Assembly: GCA_041875495.1 (NCBI GenBank)
Contig: CP112982.1
Coordinates: 1-64,000, forward strand
Direction: 5' to 3'
DNA: 64,000 nt
Source: Halomonas sp. CH40
GTDB taxonomy: Bacteria; Pseudomonadota; Gammaproteobacteria; Pseudomonadales; Halomonadaceae
In this document: positions 12,503 to 20,819 of the stretch, piece after piece
How positions within the stretch are numbered: position 1 is the stretch's first letter
How the letters are laid out: the number at the start of each line of letters is the position of its first letter
The notes under the pieces: model-generated
Databases searched by the model: none
Told to the model about the DNA's origin: nothing
The model's input: the letters and a program-made list of their open reading frames with translations, nothing else
Made by a program: the position numbers and the translations under genes

Positions 12503-12906
12503 GAGGCTCCTACACAACAGTGATTCAAAAGGCTGTTCAGCGCCAGTCAATGCTTTCTCACGGCGCTGTTGTTGAATACAGTGAAAGCTTATCATGAGAA
12601 AGGGCCAGATGGGCGATGGCGGGTGCTTGCTGCCTTGATGGTTCAGTCGCCCTAGATAAGTGCGCTAAAGCATAAGTGATCCACATAAAATTGTGGATCA
12701 CCCACACAGCACCGGATCAATGAATTTACTTTGAGTATTTGCCTGAAAAAATGGGGCCATAGGGGCCAATCGACATCGCCGGGTATGCCTGAATGCGCTT
12801 ATCATGAAAGAAGAGAAGTGCTGACAACGGTCGATTATGCAAGAATTATAAGGCCTGCATGTGCTCGTTTGAGCTATTTTTTCATTAACGTTTGTGGAGC
12901 ATCCAT
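12503..12906. other. 404-base non-coding gap before the LPS glycosyltransferase operon
   Basis: No convincing gene is seen here. The gap holds the start of the leftward phosphoglycerol transferase gene and the upstream region of the rightward epimerase gene, so it should contain two divergent promoters. It includes a perfect 10-bp inverted repeat at 12676-12701 and an AT-rich stretch (GAGCTATTTTTTCATTAACG) at about 12871-12890. I see no ops/JUMPstart element. Confidence 0.6.
12676..12701. repeat. Perfect 10-bp inverted repeat with 6-base spacer
   Basis: GTGATCCACA at 12676-12685 and TGTGGATCAC at 12692-12701 form a perfect inverted repeat around TAAAAT. There is no T run after it on either strand, so it looks more like an operator or a protein-binding site than a terminator. 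Each arm contains TGATCCACA, one mismatch from a DnaA box, which may be chance. Confidence 0.7.
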
Positions 12907-13914
12907 TTGACTACTCTGGTGACTGGCGCGGCAGGATTTATCGGTTCTGCAGTCGTGAAGCGTTTGCTTGAAAATGGCGAGAGAGTTGTCGGTCTGGACA
13001 ACCATAATGCGTATTACGACCCTGAACTGAAAGAAGCACGGGTGTCACGCTTTGCTGCCCATAGCGGTTATGAACATTTGCGCGTTGACGTGGCAGACCG
13101 AGAAGCCATGGCAGACGTATTTCGGCGACACTCTTTCAGTCGTGTCGTCCATCTGGCCGCCCAGGTAGGTGTACGCTACTCGCTCGAGAATCCTGCTTCC
13201 TATATTGACAGCAATCTGATTGGGTTTGGCAATATCCTCGAAGGGTGCCGACAGCAGGTTGTTGAACACCTGGTTTACGCCAGCAGTTCCAGTGTATATG
13301 GCGCCAATGAGCAGATGCCATTTTCTACCCATCACACTGTCGACCACCCGATCAGCCTTTACGCAGCGACCAAGAAAGCTAATGAAGCCATGGCACACAG
13401 CTACAGCCACCTTTATGGCATCCCGACCACAGGCCTGCGCTTCTTTACTGTCTATGGCCCATGGGGGCGCCCTGATATGGCCCTTTTCAAGTTTACTCGG
13501 GCGATTTTGGCGGGAGAAACCATCCCGGTGTATCACTTTGGTCAGCATCGGCGCGATTTCACCTATATTGATGACATTGTGGAAGGCATTATTCGCGTAC
13601 TGGAAAAGCCTGCGCAACCGAATCCGCAGTGGTCAGGTCAATCACCAGACCCTGCCACCAGTATGGCTCCTTGGCGTCTTTATAATATCGGAAATCAGGA
13701 GCCTGTTATCCTGATGGATTATATTGCAGCCCTTGAGCGTGCGCTGGGTATTAACGCCAATAAACAGTTGCTGCCCATGCAGCCTGGCGATGTACCGGAT
13801 ACCTACGCTGATGTGGAGGATTTGGTCGAACAGTTTGGTTACCAGCCTGCCACCCGAGTCGAGGACGGTGTGGCGAATTTCGTGGCCTGGTACCGCGATT
13901 TTTATCGTGTTTGA
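12907..13914 (+). CDS. NAD-dependent epimerase, probable UDP-glucuronate 4-epimerase
   Basis: The 335-residue product is an extended short-chain dehydrogenase. It has the Rossmann motif TGAAGFIG near the N terminus, the active-site segment SSSSVYG, the catalytic pair YAATKK, and the phrase LDNHNAYYDPELKEARVSRF that is typical of UDP-glucuronate 4-epimerases (CapI/LspL type). It would make UDP-galacturonate for LPS core or surface polysaccharide. The start is a TTG at 12907, because GGAG at 12896-12899 sits seven bases upstream and the Rossmann motif follows at once; an in-frame TTG at 12892 has no site. It heads a three-gene rightward operon with two glycosyltransferases. Confidence 0.88.
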   Translation: MTTLVTGAAGFIGSAVVKRLLENGERVVGLDNHNAYYDPELKEARVSRFAAHSGYEHLRVDVADREAMADVFRRHSFSRVVHLAAQVGVRYSLENPASYIDSNLIGFGNILEGCRQQVVEHLVYASSSSVYGANEQMPFSTHHTVDHPISLYAATKKANEAMAHSYSHLYGIPTTGLRFFTVYGPWGRPDMALFKFTRAILAGETIPVYHFGQHRRDFTYIDDIVEGIIRVLEKPAQPNPQWSGQSPDPATSMAPWRLYNIGNQEPVILMDYIAALERALGINANKQLLPMQPGDVPDTYADVEDLVEQFGYQPATRVEDGVANFVAWYRDFYRV

Positions 13915-13939
13915 TTTGTTAACTCTATAGTGATTGTTC

Positions 13940-14752
13940 ATGAAGCTTTCTGTCGTTATCAGTACCTATAACTCGCCAAGGTGGTTGGAAAAAGTTCTTT
14001 GGGGTTATAGCGTACAGTCACATCAAGATTTCGAAATTATTATCGCCGACGACGGGTCAGGCAATGAAACGCGTCAATTGATTGACCGCTTTTGTAAGAA
14101 CACATCCATGAGCATTCAACATGTTTGGCATCCGGATAACGGCTTTCAAAAGTGCCGCATCCTCAACAGCGCAGTAATAGCATCGGCTTACGACTATATA
14201 GTGTTCAGCGATGGGGACTGCATTCCGCGCAGGGATTTTCTCAGTGTTCATGCAAGCCAAGCGGCGCCTGGATATTATCTGTCAGGCGGTTACCACAAGC
14301 TTCCTATGGCGACCAGCGAGGCAATAACCAAAGACGATATTCTGTCCGGGCTCTGTTTTGATCTGAAGTGGCTTAAATCTAAAGGGTTGGCAACATCCTA
14401 CAAGAACGTAAAGTTAACGGCTAACCACTGGCAGGCACGTCTGTTTAATACGCTGACCCCCACACGTTGCCGTTTCAAGGGGTCTAACGGTTCTGCCTGG
14501 AAAAAAGATATTCTGATGGTTAATGGTTTTGACGAAACCATGGCCTATGGCGGTGAGGACAGAGAGTTTGGCGTCCGGCTTGTCAATGCCGGTATCAAGC
14601 CAAAACATGTTCGCTACAACGCTGTGGTTATACACTTGGATCATGCCAGAGGCTATGTAGACCCTGATATTGTCATTGCCAACAAGCAGCATCGTCTTAA
14701 GGTTGAAAAAACCGGTATAAAGCGCACAGATCACGGCATTCAGCAACATTAG
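13940..14752 (+). CDS. Family 2 glycosyltransferase
   Basis: The 270-residue product is a GT-A-fold glycosyltransferase. It begins MKLSVVISTYNSPRWLEKVL, has a DD motif in IIADDGSGNE, a DXD-type motif in FSDGDCIPRRDF, and a C-terminal acceptor/catalytic segment NGFDETMAYGGEDREFG typical of the galactosyltransferase-like C domain. No membrane segment is seen, so it is likely cytoplasmic and transfers a sugar onto a lipid-linked acceptor. The ATG at 13940 is used. It lies 25 bases after the epimerase and 26 bases before the next glycosyltransferase. Donor and acceptor cannot be read from the sequence; the epimerase suggests a uronic acid. The region is AT-richer than the flanking genes. Confidence 0.88.
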   Translation: MKLSVVISTYNSPRWLEKVLWGYSVQSHQDFEIIIADDGSGNETRQLIDRFCKNTSMSIQHVWHPDNGFQKCRILNSAVIASAYDYIVFSDGDCIPRRDFLSVHASQAAPGYYLSGGYHKLPMATSEAITKDDILSGLCFDLKWLKSKGLATSYKNVKLTANHWQARLFNTLTPTRCRFKGSNGSAWKKDILMVNGFDETMAYGGEDREFGVRLVNAGIKPKHVRYNAVVIHLDHARGYVDPDIVIANKQHRLKVEKTGIKRTDHGIQQH

Positions 14753-14778
14753 GCCTTTTATACGACTGGAGTTTGACA

Positions 14779-15684
14779 TTGATTTTTTTTGTATTTTCAT
14801 ATAACCGCGGCCCTCATCTGAGAAACTGTATTGAATCCATTGAGATTTGTGCGCCCGATTCTCAAATTATCGTTTATGACGATGCCAGCAACGACCCTGA
14901 AACTCGACAAGTCCTTAATGACATCGAAACACGTCATGACGTCAGACGCCGAGACGACAAGGGTTCTGAAAACCAGCACGGTGCACTTTATACTAATATG
15001 CAGCGTGCCCTCGACTCCGTTGACGGCGATGAACTAATCTGTTTTCTTCAGGACGACACCCAGTTGGTGCGTCGGATTGAGGCAGAAGATATCCGCTTGA
15101 TGGAAAACTATTTTGAAAAATTTCCCACCGCTGGATTCCTGGCGCCGGTTTTTCAGAAAGCCATCACACGTAAGCGCACACTCGAGCGTTTTGTTTATTA
15201 TCCAGACCGTGACGTTTTTGTCTGTGAACACAGTAGCCGCAAACAGGTTGCTGGCGTCTACTATTCAGATATCTCGATTACCCGAAGTGAGCGCTTGCGT
15301 AAGGCTAACTGGCAATTTATTTCAGGAGAGTTTGAAAACGAAAAACAGGCAAAGGCGCATTTTCTTGAAATGGGTTATCTACGAGCCCCTTTTGCCATGT
15401 GGCTGCCTAATCCTCCTGCATATCGTAACAAAAAGAAAAGCTTTACCTTTCAGTTGGCGGAAATTATCAACAAGGCGGGGTTTTACCCTTTTAATATTAT
15501 GGATGCTGAATCTACCAAGAAACTTCGCCAACATCCGACAAGCAAGGTTCCGATTGCTGAAGATTTTCTCACCGTTACTGATGAAACGCTCAAGTCGCCG
15601 TGGATCTATGATCCTCTGCGGCGCTATCGATTCTTACGCAAACTGGCCAAGTTTGAAGCACTGCTGAGGCGTTGTTGTCGATAG
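14779..15684 (+). CDS. Glycosyltransferase family 2-like protein (paralogue A)
   Basis: The 301-residue product begins FFVFSYNRGPHLRNCIESIE and has a nucleotide-binding DDASNDPET and a DXD-like ICFLQDDTQLV. It is clearly paralogous to the opposite-strand gene at 16589-17494: both are 301 residues, both read FSxNRG..LRNC.ES, and both have LICFLQDDTQ, PFAMWLP..PAYR.KKK and VAEDxL/IAEDFL blocks in the same order. The start is a TTG at 14779 with GGAG at 14768-14771, seven bases upstream; a TTG at 14773 is too close to it. It ends the rightward operon, facing the leftward one 73 bases away. Substrate is unknown. Confidence 0.8.
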   Translation: MIFFVFSYNRGPHLRNCIESIEICAPDSQIIVYDDASNDPETRQVLNDIETRHDVRRRDDKGSENQHGALYTNMQRALDSVDGDELICFLQDDTQLVRRIEAEDIRLMENYFEKFPTAGFLAPVFQKAITRKRTLERFVYYPDRDVFVCEHSSRKQVAGVYYSDISITRSERLRKANWQFISGEFENEKQAKAHFLEMGYLRAPFAMWLPNPPAYRNKKKSFTFQLAEIINKAGFYPFNIMDAESTKKLRQHPTSKVPIAEDFLTVTDETLKSPWIYDPLRRYRFLRKLAKFEALLRRCCR

Positions 15685-15757
15685 ATAGGAAGGAGCACTC
15701 ACCATTAAAAAAACCACCTGTATATATATCTTCACGTCAAAATTTCAGTGTCTAAGG

Positions 15758-16510
15758 CTACTTTTGCATTCTAGCTTTGAACATATAGTTATGGAGTTCT
15801 CGATTAAACTTGCCTTTCAGAAGGTACCAACGCCAACGTAGACGCATTAATCCACGCCTTGCCTGAGAAGTATCAATACCAGAATCTATAGCGGAGTCAA
15901 ACTTGGGGTTGTGAGTAAGGCAGGGTTCAAGCACTCCGTAGCATTCAACGCCATTTGCCCAGAATTGATCCATCTCTATATCTACAGGCTCTACCCAGCG
16001 TTCACTATACTTCAGAAACTTCCGTGCAGCAGATGGAGTGAGGTAATAACCAGTAGCACTTTTATGGCCTCTTAGAAACTTGGCTATAGAGATATCCTCT
16101 TGCTCGAAAACCTGCCAGCTTTTTTTGTTTCGGGACTTGTTCTTGAACAACCTGACACATTCAATCTCCTGCGGGAGATTGGAAGACTGTTCCACAAATT
16201 TCAAAAATGGTTCTGGAAAGATCATGGCATCATCTTCGAGAACAATCACTGGCTTCCCTGCTTCGACGCAGTGCTGCCAGACAATAAAATGGCTTGCATA
16301 ACAACCTAAGTGACCTGTTGTCAGAGGAATTTCGCCGATGCGTCTCGCCTTATCAGCATCATATTTGGTAAAGAGCTCGTGACCCTGCTTTCCATCGATT
16401 GCATCTAAAAAGCTAAAAGGCAACTTCAATTCAAAAAATTGTTGCTCAATTGATTGTCGTCTTTCGGTCGCTCGCTTCAGGCTAATGACTATAATTTTCG
16501 GTGATTCCAT
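15758..16510 (-). CDS. Glycosyltransferase family 25 (LPS biosynthesis type)
   Basis: The 250-residue product resembles GT25 beta-glycosyltransferases such as LgtB/Lex1. It starts MESPKIIVISLKRATERRQS, has FLDAIDGKQG, the conserved LTTGHLGCYASHFIVW block and the DXD-like VIVLEDDAMIFPE. It would add a hexose, often galactose, to the LPS core or oligosaccharide in the cytoplasm. It is the last gene of the five-gene leftward operon, 78 bases after paralogue B, and sits at the convergence point with the rightward operon. No terminator is obvious in the 73-base convergent gap. Confidence 0.87.
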   Translation of the reverse strand: MESPKIIVISLKRATERRQSIEQQFFELKLPFSFLDAIDGKQGHELFTKYDADKARRIGEIPLTTGHLGCYASHFIVWQHCVEAGKPVIVLEDDAMIFPEPFLKFVEQSSNLPQEIECVRLFKNKSRNKKSWQVFEQEDISIAKFLRGHKSATGYYLTPSAARKFLKYSERWVEPVDIEMDQFWANGVECYGVLEPCLTHNPKFDSAIDSGIDTSQARRGLMRLRWRWYLLKGKFNRELHNYMFKARMQK

Positions 16511-16588
16511 ATTTTAATTATCCAGGCAGCAATATATTTTAAGCATTTTTATCCGGCAGAAGAAGTCCAATGACTTCGCTCAGGTCAA

Positions 16589-17494
16589 TCAAATTTTAAA
16601 CCAGCGTCGGAACATGATTTCAATATTGTTCATGTTTTTAAACAGTTTTAGCCCAGTTAAGGGGTTGTAAGTCCAAGGCTTTGGTGGCGAACTAGGAGTG
16701 CATTCAAGATAGTCTTCAGCGACTGGTAAGCGAGGAGGGTTCTGATGTCGAATTGAGACAGCTTCTTCGTCAGAGAGTCGTCTGAAGGGGTAAAAACCTA
16801 CACGCTTTTTCTTTTCCGCCAATCGCAACCCAAGCGTTTTTTTCTTACCACGATAAGCAGGCACTTCAGGCAACCACATTGCAAATGGAAGCCACATGTA
16901 AGCCATCATATCGAAGTGTGTTCTAGCCTGTTCATCGTTGGCAGGCTCTGATTGTTGAAAATGCCAGCCTGCGCTGATGAGCCGGTCAGGTTTGAAAACG
17001 GCTAGGTCAGAATAATAGATGCCAGCACTTTGTCCACTGTCTTGGCGGAAAAAAATATTTGTAGTTGGCCCGCTCAATGGGATAACAGGACGCTTTTTTA
17101 AATCGATACCTCTGATAAAGCAAGGGTGCAGAAATCCCAGGGTAGGTTGGCAGTCAAATAATGTCTTCATTTCTTCAAGCTCTTGACTAGAGACAGGCCG
17201 GACTATCTGGGTATCATCCTGTAGAAAACATATCAGTTCGCGGTCATGGAAAAGTTCGAGTGCTGTATTCATATTGTGGTACAGACCGCCATGCTTAATG
17301 GTTCCAACTTCCTTTGGGCCTATAACCTGAAAGGTTTTTGCTGCTTGTTCAAGGTATTCTTGAGTATCAGGGTCATCACTAGAGTCATCAAAAATGATAA
17401 TTTCAGCATCAGTAATGCATTGTTGAACAGACTCGACACAGTTTCGCAGGTATTTCCCTCGATTGAAGGAGAATATGCAGACCGTTAAGCTCAT
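16589..17494 (-). CDS. Glycosyltransferase family 2-like protein (paralogue B)
   Basis: The 301-residue product begins MSLTVCIFSFNRGKYLRNC and has IIIFDDSSDDPDTQ, the DXD-like LICFLQDDTQIV, and PFAMWLPEVPAYRGKKK. It matches the 14779-15684 product block by block, so the two are paralogues placed in inverted orientation in facing operons. Its ATG overlaps the O-antigen ligase stop (ATGA), which implies translational coupling. Donor and acceptor are unknown. Confidence 0.82.
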   Translation of the reverse strand: MSLTVCIFSFNRGKYLRNCVESVQQCITDAEIIIFDDSSDDPDTQEYLEQAAKTFQVIGPKEVGTIKHGGLYHNMNTALELFHDRELICFLQDDTQIVRPVSSQELEEMKTLFDCQPTLGFLHPCFIRGIDLKKRPVIPLSGPTTNIFFRQDSGQSAGIYYSDLAVFKPDRLISAGWHFQQSEPANDEQARTHFDMMAYMWLPFAMWLPEVPAYRGKKKTLGLRLAEKKKRVGFYPFRRLSDEEAVSIRHQNPPRLPVAEDYLECTPSSPPKPWTYNPLTGLKLFKNMNNIEIMFRRWFKI

Positions 17495-18780
17495 CTTGAT
17501 ATTCCTTTGGTGTGGTTGTGGGTATGTAAGGAGTGACTTTGTTCTTCACGCTTATAGCGACACCACGTCCAAACAAACACCAGAGGAATCCAGCCGATTA
17601 GCCAGACTGGGTGAGGGGAAATTAACAAGGTGTATTCATCCGTGAGAGTCAACAGCACAAAAAGGCCAAGAATGACAACAAGATGAAGCTTATTTGCGAT
17701 GCAAAATGAGCTACGCAGAATGGCCATTAATGGAAGTGCCAAAAGCCCTACTTGCATGGCAACTCCGATGATGCCTGTATCCATGAAAGCGCCAAGCCAG
17801 ATATTGTGAGGATGATAGACCTCGAATTCTAAGTCATTCAAATCGATTTTTGCTGCATCGGTCAGCCTGAAATCAAGGCCTGCGCCATGTCCTAACAGAA
17901 AGGATTCTGGTGGATGGTTAAAGACGGAAGTCCAGATATCCAGGCGATAGGAGGTGCCTCTTTCCTTAAATTGTTCATAAAGCAGGTCAAATCCAATAAA
18001 CCAGTAAATGGCTAGAAGTAAGCCGATAAATATTCCGCCAACGAGATAGAACGTTGCAGGCCTTCGGTACTGATAGCTGATAAAAAGCCCGAAAAAGACG
18101 AGGTACCCCAAAAAAGTCACCTGTGGTGCCCGGCTCTGGCTAAGCGTTACAAAAATGCAAACAGCGATAATCGAAATAACAGTGAAAATAATATCGCCTC
18201 GGTTAACGGTTTTTTGGTTGGCATGGATTAAAAATAATCCTGTCGCCAGCAAGATGATGCTTATTGATGCGCCTTGAATCGGGTGCTCCATCATACCTAA
18301 GCCGCCGATACGAGCAGTAACCGATATATCTGTAAGTGACGATAAAAGACCAGCAAAAGCCCCTGCCGATGCAATAAATAAAAAGCCTCTTCCCCACAGG
18401 CGGGGCTGCGATATAACAGTTTGCATCCATATCCAGTAAGCGAGCATACCCAGAAAGGCCTCAAGGCCCCATCGGGATGCCTGGACGTTATCTGATAAAG
18501 CGTTATTCCCTACCAACCAAGTGGTAATAGCCATATAACCGCAAAAAATAATAAAAAGCCGTATAAAATTATCTTGCCATATAATTTTGTTATCTTGATT
18601 GGCTATCAAATAAATAGTTAATGGATAAATAAGAATATGAAAAAAAGCCCGATAAATAGTGTCAGGCATTGTGACACTAAGTAATAACCAAATGGCAAAT
18701 AATAATGGCAACCAGTCAACCAACTTGAGATTTTTGAGGGTAGCTAAGCTGGCGACTGTTTGTCTAAAAGGTGTGTGCAT
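17491..18780 (-). CDS. O-antigen ligase family protein
   Basis: The 429-residue product is a polytopic membrane protein of the Wzy/WaaL family with about 11-12 hydrophobic segments. The C-terminal third has a large periplasmic loop with YRLDIWTSVFNHPPES, LLGHGAGLD and VYHPHNIWLGAFMDTG, carrying the arginine and histidine usually conserved in O-antigen ligases. It would join undecaprenyl-linked polysaccharide to lipid A-core at the periplasmic side, although the sequence alone cannot separate ligase from polymerase. Its stop overlaps the start of paralogue B by four bases (ATGA), and it starts four bases after the upstream glycosyltransferase gene. No wzx or wzy is seen in the window. Confidence 0.82.
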   Translation of the reverse strand: MHTPFRQTVASLATLKNLKLVDWLPLLFAIWLLLSVTMPDTIYRAFFHILIYPLTIYLIANQDNKIIWQDNFIRLFIIFCGYMAITTWLVGNNALSDNVQASRWGLEAFLGMLAYWIWMQTVISQPRLWGRGFLFIASAGAFAGLLSSLTDISVTARIGGLGMMEHPIQGASISIILLATGLFLIHANQKTVNRGDIIFTVISIIAVCIFVTLSQSRAPQVTFLGYLVFFGLFISYQYRRPATFYLVGGIFIGLLLAIYWFIGFDLLYEQFKERGTSYRLDIWTSVFNHPPESFLLGHGAGLDFRLTDAAKIDLNDLEFEVYHPHNIWLGAFMDTGIIGVAMQVGLLALPLMAILRSSFCIANKLHLVVILGLFVLLTLTDEYTLLISPHPVWLIGWIPLVFVWTWCRYKREEQSHSLHTHNHTKGISR

Positions 18781-18783
18781 GGT

Positions 18784-19737
18784 TCAGCCACCTTTTTGTA
18801 TAAGTGATAAAAGCGGCCCAAGATAGGCATTTGCATCCCGAAGTTCGCGTCCACTAGCCTGAGAGTGAATCGTGATATAGTGAATACTGGGCTCTTTAAG
18901 TAATTCACTTACGGTTTTAATCACAGTTTGAGGGTGAGAAGTATCGTACAGGTAATGACAAAAAGAGGGAATACGCCAGTCCACACTGATTTTTGGTGTT
19001 TGCTTCAGCAAATATGCCTTGTAAATACCAAACTCGGACCATCGACGCGGTGGTCGATCCAGCAAGGCAGCATACCATGCTTTATGGGTATTGGATTCGA
19101 GGGTCGTGAGAGCTTTACAGAGTAGTTGCCGGTCAAATACAAAAGGGGTATCAAAATACGCATTCACTTGAGGTGTTTCCGAAGCTACATTAATCAGATA
19201 TTCAGATTCATGGATCCAATTTTTGACTTTTCCTTTCAATCCAGCGCGATTCTGCCAATCAGCGAAGCATACGTAGCTGATGTCACTGACAAAGTCTTTA
19301 TAACTGGCATTTGGGGTAACAATCACATCAGAATCAATAATAACGGCTTTATCGTAGTCAAGCTCACTAGCAAGCGTTAACTTGCAAAGTTGCTGGGTAT
19401 GCCATCCTGTGTAAGACGGCCACACAGGCCAGGAAAATATGCGTTTGAAACTGCCGCATATTCGGGTCACTTTGCGGCCCAGGCATTGCGAAAGCCGACG
19501 TGCACGGTTTCTGCGATGTTCTATGTATTCAGGTAGCACGTCACGGGTGGAGAGAAGCGTTAGACCACTACGCCCACGAAATTCCTCGAACAGAGCGACG
19601 TCCTCATGCTGTACAACAACGTAATGGTCAAACCCGGCGAGGGGAGATTGTTCCAAGGAGGCTCGCATGACGCGGAAATGATCAAGGTCTCCCGCCCAAG
19701 TGGGTGTTATAAACACCATGCGCTGATTGTCGCTCAT
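18784..19737 (-). CDS. Putative glycosyltransferase (DUF6492-like)
   Basis: The 317-residue product shows a GT-A-like plan: MVFITPTWAGDLDHFRVMR near the N terminus, HYVVVQHEDVALF, and a DXD-like motif in KAVIIDSDVIVTPN. It resembles the DUF6492 proteins often found in surface-polysaccharide clusters, but I recognise the family only loosely. The ATG at 19737 (MSDNQRM) overlaps the upstream gene stop as ATGA, which supports it over an in-frame extension to 19770. It is tightly placed in the leftward operon with the O-antigen ligase three bases downstream. Sugar specificity is unknown. Confidence 0.7.
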   Translation of the reverse strand: MSDNQRMVFITPTWAGDLDHFRVMRASLEQSPLAGFDHYVVVQHEDVALFEEFRGRSGLTLLSTRDVLPEYIEHRRNRARRLSQCLGRKVTRICGSFKRIFSWPVWPSYTGWHTQQLCKLTLASELDYDKAVIIDSDVIVTPNASYKDFVSDISYVCFADWQNRAGLKGKVKNWIHESEYLINVASETPQVNAYFDTPFVFDRQLLCKALTTLESNTHKAWYAALLDRPPRRWSEFGIYKAYLLKQTPKISVDWRIPSFCHYLYDTSHPQTVIKTVSELLKEPSIHYITIHSQASGRELRDANAYLGPLLSLIQKGG

Positions 19738-20639
19738 TCGCTGTTGTCTCTCTCTTTCTTGTCTCGCCAACGGGACTGCCAGACACGTAGTATTCTTCTT
19801 AATTTACTGCGCGTTTTATTTCCACTATAGCGCCCTTTAGCAACATGACGGATCCGATAGACGCCAGGCAGGTTGATGGGCTCCCCCTGACTACGGAGTA
19901 ACCAGCGAAAAGCGCGATCTTCGTGGCATTTGGCAAAGGTGTCCACCGGTTGTTGATACAATGCGATTGCTTTGCAATAGCCCACGTGTCGGCACACGTC
20001 GCCATGAGCAATCTGTAACGGCCCGGTGGCTTTGGTAATAGTTCGAGACGTAAACGCAGACGTATCAATGTCCAAAACCTGTGGCCCCTTGTTGCCGGTT
20101 TGCAGCATGGGATTATTTTCTGCCAGCAGATCGGTTGTGCGCTCTTCTTGTGGAAAAAGCAGTGCATCCTGGCGACCCTGAAGGCTGTCAGCCAGGCTGT
20201 CCAGGCAGTTTTCACGGAACATAAGGTCACAGTCTGTGAACCAGACCCAATCTGCCGTGGTTGCCAGTGCTGCACGGTTCCGCCCAATGCTTCGCCGAAA
20301 CAATGACTGCCTGGAAATGGGCTGCCAGTTCCAGGTAACGCCAGGCACCTGTTGTTCCTTGAAGAAAGCCAGCAACTCGGCTGTTTTTTTGTCCTCGGGG
20401 CTGTAGAACACCGTCATGGTGATATCAAGCTTTTGGGGAGGAAATAATACCAGGGAGCTAAGTTGGTAAACCAAAAAGTGGGAATAGTTCCAGCAGTGAC
20501 TGACGACTTCCAGCTGAAGGTGCCCTGTTTTAGTCGCCCTGTTTTGTTGCAAGGGCAGGTTGGGCTCAAACCATTGTGGTGGTATTTTACCGCCGGCTGC
20601 AAAGCGGAAGAAAGCCAGTTTTATCGTGTTCCACATCAT
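19734..20639 (-). CDS. Putative glycosyltransferase, first gene of the leftward LPS operon
   Basis: The roughly 301-residue product has VVSHCWNYSHFLVYQLSSL, then a GT2-like core with GRNRAALATTADWVWFTDCD, where DCD is a likely metal-binding DXD motif. It ends in a basic tail RSKLRRILRVWQSRWRDKK, which may bind the membrane surface. The ATG at 20639 (MMWNTIKLAFFRF) is a judgement; ATG 20636 is equally possible, and an upstream in-frame extension to 20705 has no family support. It shares an ATGA overlap with the next gene. Function beyond sugar transfer cannot be assigned. Confidence 0.75.
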   Translation of the reverse strand: MMWNTIKLAFFRFAAGGKIPPQWFEPNLPLQQNRATKTGHLQLEVVSHCWNYSHFLVYQLSSLVLFPPQKLDITMTVFYSPEDKKTAELLAFFKEQQVPGVTWNWQPISRQSLFRRSIGRNRAALATTADWVWFTDCDLMFRENCLDSLADSLQGRQDALLFPQEERTTDLLAENNPMLQTGNKGPQVLDIDTSAFTSRTITKATGPLQIAHGDVCRHVGYCKAIALYQQPVDTFAKCHEDRAFRWLLRSQGEPINLPGVYRIRHVAKGRYSGNKTRSKLRRILRVWQSRWRDKKERDNSE

Positions 20640-20819
20640 TAATTTTCCGGGTAGTGCTATTTTATGTGGCTGAAGGCAAATCGTGCTCGGCAGCCGCGCC
20701 GTCAAGATACAGGAATTCTAACATAGCAAATTGATTCATCTCATTTTAAGGCAGACGTGAAGAGCTGAATAATGACGCTATGATTATCCCTAGGAATGAG
20801 GCAGGGCGATTGTGGTTGA

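Noticed and set aside
12600..12906. ops/JUMPstart element before the LPS operon
   Set aside because: I searched by eye for GGCGGTAGC-type sequence and found none.
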